A stretch of 11,802 nucleotides of DNA, from contig JBGASH010000090.1 of the NCBI GenBank assembly GCA_044229775.1, positions 1-11,802 on the forward strand, written 5' to 3'. The DNA is from JAHEYG01 sp044229775 (GTDB lineage Bacteria > Bacteroidota > Bacteroidia > B-17B0 > Aurantibacillaceae). The notes beneath the pieces were generated by a model. The model saw only the letters and a list, made by a program, of their open reading frames with translations. It did not search any database and had not been told where the DNA came from. Shown here in pieces: positions 1-6,425 of this stretch (within the stretch, counting starts at the first letter, position 1; each line of letters begins with the position of its first letter). The position numbers were made by a program, and so were the translations under genes.

Positions 1-401
1 AGTCCGGCTAAATAAGAACAACGTATTTCAATGGATTTTTTATCGGCTCTACTGTAAAGCGTATGTTGCATACCAGCGCTCGCACGAAGAAGACCAACGC
101 TATTTATTTTTCCATAAATAAAGCGTTTACCTTGCTCGGTTGTACCGGTAACTTTTATTTCTTTAGGATGTTTTAAACTTAAACCTTCAAATTCTAAGAG
201 CGATTTTGATTTTCCGGTAACATGTTTTCCTCTTCTATATCCTAAACCAATACCCCGGCTATGCGCAAAAAGTTTATAAGTAGCTTCATTACGGTATAAA
301 ACGTTAACATCCTGTCCGGCCTCTAAAGCCTGTGTAGTACTTTGGCCAAAAAGACTGGAAAGTGACAGGAAAAATAACGGTATAAAAACCCTCAAAATCA
401 T
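1..401 (-). CDS. Exported, probably outer-membrane protein, partial (C-terminus off the left edge)
   Basis: About 133 codons are visible, read leftward from an ATG at 401-399 with no stop before the window edge, so the C-terminal part is missing. The first 20 residues (MILRVFIPLFFLSLSSLFGQ) form a Sec signal peptide with a likely cleavage after GQ. The mature part is rich in short alternating polar and hydrophobic stretches, for example FAHSRGIGLGYRRGKHVTG and HPKEIKVTG, followed by a YGKINSVGLLRASAG segment. This resembles uncharacterised Bacteroidota outer-membrane barrel proteins known from memory; no specific function can be given. A TAnnTTTG box (TAACTTTG on the minus strand, 414-407) lies only five bases before the ATG, so the transcript would be leaderless or nearly so. 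It is divergent from the OsmC-family gene. Confidence 0.72.
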   Translation of the reverse strand, partial: MILRVFIPLFFLSLSSLFGQSTTQALEAGQDVNVLYRNEATYKLFAHSRGIGLGYRRGKHVTGKSKSLLEFEGLSLKHPKEIKVTGTTEQGKRFIYGKINSVGLLRASAGMQHTLYSRADKKSIEIRCSYLAG

Positions 402-406
402 TATAA

Positions 407-414
407 CAAAGTTA
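407..414 (-). promoter_or_regulatory. Bacteroidota -7 promoter box for the leftward gene
   Basis: TAACTTTG on the minus strand matches TAnnTTTG exactly. It sits five bases before the leftward ATG. It is embedded in a perfect 5-3-5 dyad (ATAAC-AAA-GTTAT, 403-415), which could be an operator or coincidence. No convincing -33 TTTG element is seen at the usual spacing. Confidence 0.5.
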
Positions 415-435
415 TGGTTTTAATGCCTTTAATCC

Positions 436-443
436 TATTTTTG
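436..443 (+). promoter_or_regulatory. Bacteroidota -7 promoter box for the OsmC-family gene
   Basis: TATTTTTG matches TAnnTTTG and lies 15 bases before the ATG at 459. Its position argues against the in-frame upstream ATGs at 414 and 423, because transcription would begin downstream of them. Together with the box at 407-414 it makes a compact divergent promoter region. Confidence 0.5.
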
Positions 444-458
444 CATAAAACAATCCAA

Positions 459-866
459 ATGGCAACCAGCAGTGTTAAATACCCGGGGGAGCTTAGAACA
501 GAGGCCACTCATTTACAAAGTGGTACGGTTATACTAACCGACGCACCAACCGATAATCATGGAAAAGGACAGGCTTTTTCGCCAACCGATCTAACTGCTA
601 CCTCGCTGGCATGTTGTATGATCTCTGTAATGGGAATTGTTTCTTTAAAGGAAGGTGTTACTAAAACCGATGGCGCCACAGCAGAAGTGACGAAGGTAAT
701 GTATGCCGATCCAAGACGTATTGGAGAAATACATGTAACCATTACCATGCCCCAAAAGAACTTTAGTGAAAAAGAAAAAAAGATGTACGAGCACGCCGCG
801 CATACTTGTCCTGTTGCAAAAAGTTTACATCCCGATATCATCCAAAAAATTCAATTTATCTGGTAA
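459..866 (+). CDS. OsmC/Ohr-family protein
   Basis: A 135-residue cytosolic protein of the OsmC superfamily, whose members commonly reduce organic hydroperoxides with a pair of reactive cysteines. Visible family signatures are the FSPTDLTATSLACCMISVMG segment (residues 40-59), with Cys52/Cys53 at the start of the long central helix, and HTCPVAKSLHP (115-125) with the second conserved Cys117. The length is normal for the OsmC/YhfA-type subgroup. I chose the ATG at 459 because alignment to the family begins there (MATSSVKYPGEL) and the promoter box at 436-443 lies inside the longer frame that opens at 414. Peroxidase activity is inferred from the two cysteines; the YhfA branch has no firmly known substrate. 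Confidence 0.9.
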   Translation: MATSSVKYPGELRTEATHLQSGTVILTDAPTDNHGKGQAFSPTDLTATSLACCMISVMGIVSLKEGVTKTDGATAEVTKVMYADPRRIGEIHVTITMPQKNFSEKEKKMYEHAAHTCPVAKSLHPDIIQKIQFIW

Positions 867-891
867 TTATTAATCCTTAGTAAAAATAACA

Positions 892-2901
892 ATGAAACAG
901 CTCTTCTTTTTTTTATCTTCTATTCTTATTGCTCCGGTTTTGTTATCGCAAACTATCGGCATTCAATTAGCTTATATCGATTCTTCTTATAGTCCGAGGA
1001 ACGATTTCTATAATTACGCCAATGGTAAATGGCTAAAAACACAAAAAATTCCGGCCAGCGAATCGTTTTACGGAAGCTTTCAGGAAATCAATGATCGCAA
1101 CCTCATGAACATTCGGAATATTTTAGATATTGCTTCTAAAGATTCGAAAGCGGCCCCTGGGTCAAATGCGCAAAAACTCCGCGACTTTTATTTATGCGCC
1201 ATGGATTCGGTTAAAACCGAGAAAGACGGGATCAATCCTATTAAACCCCAACTGGCCCAAATTGACGCGGTGAAAACAACCGATGATGTGATCAAACTTT
1301 GCGCCTCCTTTAAAAAATGGGGCATAGTAGGGTTTATGACTGCCGACGTAGACATTGACATGAAGAACAGTAATAAGAATCGTGTTTATATTGCTCAAAC
1401 CGGTTTTGGTATGCCCGACCGGGATTACTACTACCTTCCTCAGTTTGAATCCGTAAGAGGAGCTTATTTAACGCATTTGAAGAATATGTTCGTGCTGCTT
1501 AATTTTTATCCCGAATCGGCCGAGACGTATGCGAAAAAAGTGTTTGAGATCGAGAAACAATTAGCGCTAAAATCCATGAATTCGCAGGAGCAGCGAGACG
1601 TAAAAAAATTGTACAACGTGTATTCGGGTAAACAACTTAAAGAATTAACGCCGGCCATCAATTGGGATCTGTTCTTTTCTACACAAGGGTTAAAAATGCC
1701 CGACAGCCTAATTGTGGCACAACCTTTATTTTATTCGGAGCTGAACACTATTTTTAAAAACACCTCGGTAGATGATTGGAAAATGTACTTTAAATTAAAG
1801 CTGGCGCAGCGTGCCGGTCCATTTTTAACCCCGGGATTCGAAAAGGAAATGTTTAACTTTTTTGGCAAGACACTCAATGGTGCAACGCAAATGAAACCAC
1901 GATGGAAACGTTCTCAAAACAACATCAATGCGTTTATTGGAGAAATTTTGGGTAAAGCCTACGTGGAAAAATACTTTAATAAGGAAGCAAAAGACAAGGT
2001 AAAGAACATGGTTGAAAATTTAATTGCTTCTTACCGCGAAAGAATTGCTACCCGCACCTGGATGGGTGAGGACACAAAAAAACAAGCCAACCTTAAATTA
2101 GATAAACTCATTAAAAAATTCGGTTACCCCGATAATTGGAAAGATTACAGTACACTCGCCATAAAGCGCGATAGCTATTGGCAAAACACATTAAGAGCAT
2201 CCGAATATGAATACAAGCGCGGACTGGCAAAACTTAACAAACCCGTTGATAAAACGGAGTGGCAAATGACCCCTCCAACAGTAAACGCTTATTATAACCC
2301 TACCATAAACGAAATTGTTTTTCCGGCCGGCATTATGCAGGTGCCATTCTTTGATTATACCGCCGATGACGCGTTTAATTATGGTGTAATGGGTTCTATT
2401 ATTGGTCACGAATTAACCCACGGTTTTGACGATCAGGGCTCACAATTTGATGCTGATGGTAATTTAAAAATGTGGTGGAGTGAGCAGGATTTTAAAAATT
2501 TCCTTGAAAGAACTCAGGTGGTTATCAATCAGTTCAACAAGTATATTGCTATCGATACTTTACATGTTAACGGCACGTTAACGCAAGGCGAAAATATTGC
2601 TGATCTTGGGGGATTAACTATGGCTTATTACGCTTATAAAAAATCCCTCAACGGAAAAAAATCCCCGGTGATGTCGGGTTTTACAGGCGAACAACGCTTT
2701 TTTATTGCATGGGCTCAGGGTTGGAAATCGTTAAGCAGACCCGAATTCATGAAGCAGCTCATTTCTACTAACCCTCACGCTCCAGGCGAATTCAGAGGCT
2801 TTGCGCCTTTAACAAATTTAAAGGAGTTTTACGAAGCATTTGGGGTTAAAGAAGGTGATAAAATGTACACCGCACCCGAAAAACGCGCCGAGGTATGGTA
2901 A
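892..2901 (+). CDS. Secreted M13-family zinc metallopeptidase (neprilysin/PepO-like)
   Basis: A 669-residue peptidase of the M13 (neprilysin/endothelin-converting enzyme) family, expected to cleave short peptides in the periplasm or at the surface. Residues 1-19 form a Sec signal peptide (MKQLFFFLSSILIAPVLLS) without a lipobox cysteine. The large N-terminal M13 domain opens with FYNYANGKWLKTQKIP. The catalytic domain contains the substrate-binding NAYYNP motif (465-470), the zinc motif HELTH (506-510, with His506, Glu507, His510), the third ligand in GENIADLGG (Glu567, Asp571) and the catalytic His629 and Arg635 in NPHAPGEFR. It ends in RAEVW, the usual M13 C-terminal tryptophan. All catalytic residues are intact and the length is typical. 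It starts 26 bases after the OsmC-family gene with no clear promoter between, so the two may be cotranscribed. Confidence 0.95.
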   Translation: MKQLFFFLSSILIAPVLLSQTIGIQLAYIDSSYSPRNDFYNYANGKWLKTQKIPASESFYGSFQEINDRNLMNIRNILDIASKDSKAAPGSNAQKLRDFYLCAMDSVKTEKDGINPIKPQLAQIDAVKTTDDVIKLCASFKKWGIVGFMTADVDIDMKNSNKNRVYIAQTGFGMPDRDYYYLPQFESVRGAYLTHLKNMFVLLNFYPESAETYAKKVFEIEKQLALKSMNSQEQRDVKKLYNVYSGKQLKELTPAINWDLFFSTQGLKMPDSLIVAQPLFYSELNTIFKNTSVDDWKMYFKLKLAQRAGPFLTPGFEKEMFNFFGKTLNGATQMKPRWKRSQNNINAFIGEILGKAYVEKYFNKEAKDKVKNMVENLIASYRERIATRTWMGEDTKKQANLKLDKLIKKFGYPDNWKDYSTLAIKRDSYWQNTLRASEYEYKRGLAKLNKPVDKTEWQMTPPTVNAYYNPTINEIVFPAGIMQVPFFDYTADDAFNYGVMGSIIGHELTHGFDDQGSQFDADGNLKMWWSEQDFKNFLERTQVVINQFNKYIAIDTLHVNGTLTQGENIADLGGLTMAYYAYKKSLNGKKSPVMSGFTGEQRFFIAWAQGWKSLSRPEFMKQLISTNPHAPGEFRGFAPLTNLKEFYEAFGVKEGDKMYTAPEKRAEVW

Positions 2902-2955
2902 GTTTAAAACAGTTTTGTGTTAATTATTAAGCTTTTTTCTTATAGGTATTTTTAC

Positions 2956-2963
2956 TAAATTTG
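2956..2963 (+). promoter_or_regulatory. Bacteroidota -7 promoter box
   Basis: TAAATTTG matches TAnnTTTG exactly and lies 13 bases before the ATG at 2977, giving a very short leader. No -33 TTTG element at the canonical spacing is evident. Confidence 0.45.
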
Positions 2964-2976
2964 CTACCGCATTTAA

Positions 2977-3924
2977 ATGATTAAAAGGTACTTAACAATT
3001 ATATTTTTTGCGACTTTTTTGTTTTCGCAAGCTCAGGATTTCACCAAGCCAAACGAGTGGAAAAAACTCCGAATGGAAGTGTATGGTGGTATTGGTGTTT
3101 CCAATTTCTTAGGTGAGTTAGGTGGCCGTAACGCTATAGGAACACATTATAGTCCTGTTGATCTTGAAACATCATTAACGCGTTCAGCTATAACAGCCGG
3201 GTTTAAGTATAAAGTGCAAAGATGGTTTACATGGGTTTCTAGTTTCGATTATTTAATTGTAAGAGGAAATGATGCATTAACAGGTGAACCTGTTCGGTTT
3301 AACCGCAACCTTAATTTTAAATCCAACATTTTCGAATTATCCACCAAAGCCCAGGCAGTTTGGGTGAATAGTAAAACCGGTCACCGTTATGGGGTTAAGA
3401 AAAATTTAAGTCGACGGATTAAAAACAGTTCGTGGGATCTGGGTGGTTATTTAGGAATTGGGGTGTTTTATTACAACCCTAAAGGAAAAGATCAAACTAC
3501 CGGAAAATATGTTAAGCTTCTCAAACTTCATACCGAAGGGCAAGGATTACCTGGTGGACCTAAACAATATAAACGGGTAGGTTTATGTATTCCAATAGGA
3601 GTGGTTTATCACATTTATATTACTCCGGGGATTGTGTTGGGCGCCGAAATTAATTTCAGAAAAACTTTTACCGATTATATTGATGATGTAAGCACAAAAT
3701 ATTACGATCCTGCCGCACTTACCGCAGCTTATGGTCCACAATCGGCGCAAATGGCTGACCCAAGTAAGGGGTTGATACCGGGCGCTACTTCTCCCGACGC
3801 TTATGGCGAAAGCGCGCAAAGAGGCAATCCGCATCAAAAAGACGCGTATATGTCGTTTCAATTGACCTGCGGTTATGTTCTGAAATCCAAAAAAGCCAAG
3901 GCCCGTTTAAGGTCTAAATTCTAA
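2977..3924 (+). CDS. Outer-membrane beta-barrel protein, DUF6089-like
   Basis: A 315-residue exported protein with signal peptide MIKRYLTIIFFATFLFSQAQ, probably cleaved after residue 20. The mature N-terminus (MEVYGGIGVSNFLGELGG, residues 32-49) has the glycine-rich GxSN(F/Y)LG(D/E)(L/I)GG start that I associate with DUF6089-type Bacteroidota barrels. A Y-R/K-W pattern and a conserved asparagine-rich segment (FNRNLNFKSNIFELSTKAQ) follow. The type IX secretion protein PorG belongs to a similar barrel class, but there is not enough similarity visible to call this PorG. The region around residues 240-290 (YYDPAALTAAYGPQ and on) looks like an extended extracellular loop. It has its own promoter box and no partner gene nearby. 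Confidence 0.75.
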   Translation: MIKRYLTIIFFATFLFSQAQDFTKPNEWKKLRMEVYGGIGVSNFLGELGGRNAIGTHYSPVDLETSLTRSAITAGFKYKVQRWFTWVSSFDYLIVRGNDALTGEPVRFNRNLNFKSNIFELSTKAQAVWVNSKTGHRYGVKKNLSRRIKNSSWDLGGYLGIGVFYYNPKGKDQTTGKYVKLLKLHTEGQGLPGGPKQYKRVGLCIPIGVVYHIYITPGIVLGAEINFRKTFTDYIDDVSTKYYDPAALTAAYGPQSAQMADPSKGLIPGATSPDAYGESAQRGNPHQKDAYMSFQLTCGYVLKSKKAKARLRSKF

Positions 3925-3956
3925 TATTTATTGGCATTCTACAACGTTTATTATAG

Positions 3957-3970
3957 CTGAGTTTACTCAG
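3957..3970. promoter_or_regulatory. Perfect dyad upstream of the kinase operon (site 1)
   Basis: CTGAG-TTTA-CTCAG is a perfect 5-4-5 inverted repeat of the TGAN-N4-NTCA shape. Its centre lies 22 bp upstream of the centre of the next dyad, about two helical turns. There is no following T-tract, so it does not look like a terminator for the preceding gene. A role as a Crp/FNR-family operator is inferred. Confidence 0.4.
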
Positions 3971-3978
3971 TTTGCTAT

Positions 3979-3992
3979 ATGACTTTGGTCAT
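3979..3992. promoter_or_regulatory. Perfect dyad upstream of the kinase operon, Crp/FNR-type (site 2)
   Basis: ATGAC-TTTG-GTCAT is a perfect 5-4-5 inverted repeat with TGAC-N4-GTCA cores, the same geometry as FNR-type sites (TTGAT-N4-ATCAA). It is centred about 49 bp before the centre of the kinase gene's -7-like box. The operon encodes a regulator with a Crp/FNR-type DNA-binding domain, so autoregulation is a reasonable inference. Confidence 0.45.
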
Positions 3993-4030
3993 GTTGATCG
4001 CTGAAACGCCTGATTATCTTCGTTTTCGGA

Positions 4031-4038
4031 TTAATTTG
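4031..4038 (+). promoter_or_regulatory. Probable -7 promoter box of the kinase operon
   Basis: TTAATTTG matches TAnnTTTG with one mismatch (T for A at position 2) and ends nine bases before the ATG at 4048. An alternative weaker box, TAAATTAG at 4039-4046, would instead favour the in-frame ATG at 4072. Confidence 0.35.
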
Positions 4039-4047
4039 TAAATTAGC

Positions 4048-5253
4048 ATGAGTATATTTTTTGAGAATAAAATGGACAGTAAAGAAGGGATAGAAGCCCT
4101 GTTTTTGTACGCCACAGAAGGTATTATGGTGGTAAACGAAAAGGGCGAGATCGTGCGGATAAATCCAAGCGCCGAAAAACTATTCGGGTACAAAAACGGC
4201 GAACTTATTTCAAAGAATTTTAACGCGCTCATCCCGAGCCGCTTTGCCGAAACCCATAAAAAACATCATTCCAATTATAACACTAATCCACATCCACGAT
4301 CAATGGGGGTGGGTATGGAACTTTTCGGCTTAAGAAAAGACGGAACCGAAATACCGGTAGAAATAAGCTTGAGTCCGTACAGCACGCCCGAAGGAAAATT
4401 TGTTATTGCTTTTGTTGTTGATATTACTATTCGCCGACAAGCCGAGGATAAACTGAAAAATTATTCAGTTGAATTGGAAAAACAGGTTAAGAACCGGACA
4501 TTAATTTTGGAAGAAGCCATTGACGAACTCGAAAAAACAAAGACCGAATTAAATACCGCTCTTGAAAAGGAAAAGGAACTAAGCGAATTAAAATCGCGCT
4601 TTGTATCAATGGCCTCGCACGAATTCAGAACGCCTCTTGCTACCATCAAATCGTCGCTTTCGCTGGTTACGAAATACGGAGAGCAAAACGATAAAACCAA
4701 GCAGGACAAACATGTTAATAAAATAAAAACGTCTATCGATAATTTAACCGATATATTAAATGATTTCTTATCGGTAAGTAAACTCGAGGAGGGTAAAATT
4801 GAAAATAAACCCGAGAAAACAGACATTCAAGCTTTCGTAAAAGGGATCATAAGCGAAATGAGTCCGCTATTGAAAGAGGGGCAGCAATTAACCCAAAAAT
4901 ATGGAGGGGGTACTACCACTTATATTGATCAGAAATTACTAAAACACATCCTCTTTAACCTTATTTCAAATGCCATTAAATTTTCACCCGAAGGAAAACC
5001 CATTGAGCTCAACGTAGAGGTTTCGGAGGCCAAGGTTAAGATAAGTGTAAAGGACAGTGGCGTTGGTATCCCGAAAGAAGACCAGAAACATTTATTTGAG
5101 CGTTTTTTTAGAGGTAATAACGTAACGCATATTCAGGGAACCGGCTTGGGATTGAATATAGTAGCAAAATACGCCGAACTCATGAATGGCTCTATAGACT
5201 TTGAGAGCATTGAAAATAAAGGAACAACCTTTACCTTAGTCATAAACAATTAG
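4048..5253 (+). CDS. Soluble PAS-domain sensor histidine kinase, FixL-like PAS
   Basis: A 401-residue kinase without transmembrane segments. Residues about 10-130 form one PAS domain (ATEGIMVVNEKGEIVRINPS to VVDITIRRQ). A charged coiled-coil linker spans about 132-188. The HisKA helix carries the phosphoacceptor in SMASHEFRTPL (His191). The HATPase_c domain has N-box NLISNAIKFS (Asn304/Asn308), G1 DSGVGIP (336-342), F-box FERFFRG and G2 GTGLGLNI (364-371). The PAS core LIPSRFAETHKKHH...GVGMELFG lines up without gaps to the FixL heme-PAS region as I recall it: His70 falls at the heme-ligating histidine (His200 of Bradyrhizobium FixL), but FixL Arg220 is Met90 here. Heme binding is therefore only a possibility, as many non-heme PAS domains share this H. 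ATG 4072 is an alternative start. It lies 11 bases from the response-regulator gene. Confidence 0.92.
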   Translation: MSIFFENKMDSKEGIEALFLYATEGIMVVNEKGEIVRINPSAEKLFGYKNGELISKNFNALIPSRFAETHKKHHSNYNTNPHPRSMGVGMELFGLRKDGTEIPVEISLSPYSTPEGKFVIAFVVDITIRRQAEDKLKNYSVELEKQVKNRTLILEEAIDELEKTKTELNTALEKEKELSELKSRFVSMASHEFRTPLATIKSSLSLVTKYGEQNDKTKQDKHVNKIKTSIDNLTDILNDFLSVSKLEEGKIENKPEKTDIQAFVKGIISEMSPLLKEGQQLTQKYGGGTTTYIDQKLLKHILFNLISNAIKFSPEGKPIELNVEVSEAKVKISVKDSGVGIPKEDQKHLFERFFRGNNVTHIQGTGLGLNIVAKYAELMNGSIDFESIENKGTTFTLVINN

Positions 5254-5264
5254 AAAATTATACC

Positions 5265-6323
5265 ATGAAAAAAATTCTTTTGATCGAAGATAATAAGGAT
5301 ATGCGCGAAAACACCGCCGAAATTCTTGAATTAGCAAATTACAAGGTATTTACCGCTAAAAACGGTAAAGAGGGCGTTGAAGCAGCGCAAAAAGAAAAAC
5401 CCGATCTTATTATTTGCGACATTATGATGCCTGTGCTGGATGGTTATGGTGTGCTGCATTTGCTGGCCAAAAATCAGGAAACAAGCGGTATTCCCTTCAT
5501 TTACCTTACCGCAAAAGCCGAAAGAAGCGAGTTGCGTAAAGGGATGGACATGGGGGCCGATGATTATTTGACCAAACCCTTTGACGATATTGAGTTATTG
5601 AACGCTATTGAAAGTCGTTTAAAAAAATCGGAAAGCGTTAAGAAGGAATATTCCAAGAATCTTACCGGGTTAAACGATTTTCTTAATTCGGCACGAGGAT
5701 TTGAAGATCTTAAAAGACTTTCCGAAAAAAATGAGATAAGAATACTCAAGAAAAAGAACGATATCTATACGGAAGGCACTTATCCTAAAGGTATCTTCTT
5801 CGTAAATAAAGGAAAAGTAAAAACGTTCCGTACCAACGAGCAGGGTAAGGAGTTCATTACCGGCCTTTATAAAGAAGGTGATTTTTTTGGCTATCTGGCA
5901 CTTTTGGAAGATGGAAAATACATGGATACGGCCACCGCTTTGGAAGACGCCGAAGTATGTATGATCCCTAAAGACGACTTTTATTCGCTGATCTATAAGA
6001 ATGCTGAGGTTTCGAAGAAATTCATAAAGATGATCTCCGATAACCTGGCCGAAAAAGAGGAACAATTGGTTAAATTAGCATATAATTCGGTACGCAAACG
6101 CGTAGCCGAAGCCCTTATAACCTTATCTAACCGTTATAAAAAGGAAGGCGAATCCAAATTCAGTATGAATATTTCGCGCGAAGATCTGGCCAATCTGGCC
6201 GGTACCGCCACCGAAACCACTATCAGAACCCTTAGCGACTTCAAAGACGAAAGTCTGGTGGATATTAAAGGCAGCGCTATTACAGTGATTGACTATAATA
6301 AGCTCGCTTCCATGAAGAATTAG
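5265..6323 (+). CDS. Response regulator with Crp/FNR-type output (receiver + cNMP-binding-like fold + HTH)
   Basis: A 352-residue cytosolic transcription factor, almost certainly the partner of the upstream kinase. The receiver domain (1-120) has all key residues: Asp9, phosphoacceptor Asp52 (IICDIMMP), Thr82 and Lys104 (LTKPF). A cNMP-binding-like beta roll covers about 150-250 (GDFFGYLALLEDGKYMD). Its phosphate-binding cassette lacks the Glu and Arg-Ser that bind cAMP in Crp, and there is no FNR cysteine cluster (only Cys51 and Cys232), so phosphorylation of the receiver is the likely signal. The C-terminal winged HTH (about 273-345) contains ISREDLANLAGTATETTIR. Glu317 and Arg321 align with FNR Glu209/Arg213 and Crp Glu181/Arg185, which read the GA core of TGA half-sites. 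TGAN-N4-NTCA dyads occur upstream of this operon and just downstream of this gene. Confidence 0.93.
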   Translation: MKKILLIEDNKDMRENTAEILELANYKVFTAKNGKEGVEAAQKEKPDLIICDIMMPVLDGYGVLHLLAKNQETSGIPFIYLTAKAERSELRKGMDMGADDYLTKPFDDIELLNAIESRLKKSESVKKEYSKNLTGLNDFLNSARGFEDLKRLSEKNEIRILKKKNDIYTEGTYPKGIFFVNKGKVKTFRTNEQGKEFITGLYKEGDFFGYLALLEDGKYMDTATALEDAEVCMIPKDDFYSLIYKNAEVSKKFIKMISDNLAEKEEQLVKLAYNSVRKRVAEALITLSNRYKKEGESKFSMNISREDLANLAGTATETTIRTLSDFKDESLVDIKGSAITVIDYNKLASMKN

Positions 6324-6329
6324 GGTAAA

Positions 6330-6345
6330 ACTGATATCTATCAGT
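6330..6345. promoter_or_regulatory. FNR-like palindromic operator upstream of the DoxX/Hsp20 gene group
   Basis: ACTGATATCTATCAGT is a perfect 7-2-7 inverted repeat containing TGAT-N4-ATCA, the core of FNR/DNR-type sites with C/G instead of T/A in the outer pair. A two-base loop rules out an RNA hairpin terminator, and no T-tract follows. Its centre (6337.5) is 55 bp before the centre of the TAATTTTG box, hence about -62 from the expected start, the class-I Crp/FNR activation position. The neighbouring Crp-type response regulator is the obvious candidate protein. Confidence 0.55.
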
Positions 6346-6388
6346 AGCGTTTCTAACCCCCGTCATTAAGTAATCTTTAAAGGTGGTG

Positions 6389-6396
6389 TAATTTTG
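6389..6396 (+). promoter_or_regulatory. Bacteroidota -7 promoter box of the DoxX/Hsp20 group
   Basis: TAATTTTG matches TAnnTTTG exactly and ends 29 bases before the ATG at 6426. No clear -33 element is seen, which fits a promoter needing an activator bound at the dyad at 6330-6345. Confidence 0.5.
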
Positions 6397-6425
6397 TTTC
6401 AGATTATTATTTGAAATAAAAGACC

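Noticed and set aside
414..458. Longer start for the OsmC-family protein at ATG 414
   Set aside because: The extension (MVLMPLILFLHKTIQ) is not part of the family and overlaps the promoter box at 436-443.
3957..3970. Terminator of the DUF6089-like gene
   Set aside because: The 5-bp stem is weak, lies 32 bases after the stop and lacks a T-run.
6330..6345. Transcription terminator after the response-regulator gene
   Set aside because: The inverted repeat has a two-base loop and no following T-tract, so it fits a protein-binding dyad rather than an RNA hairpin.
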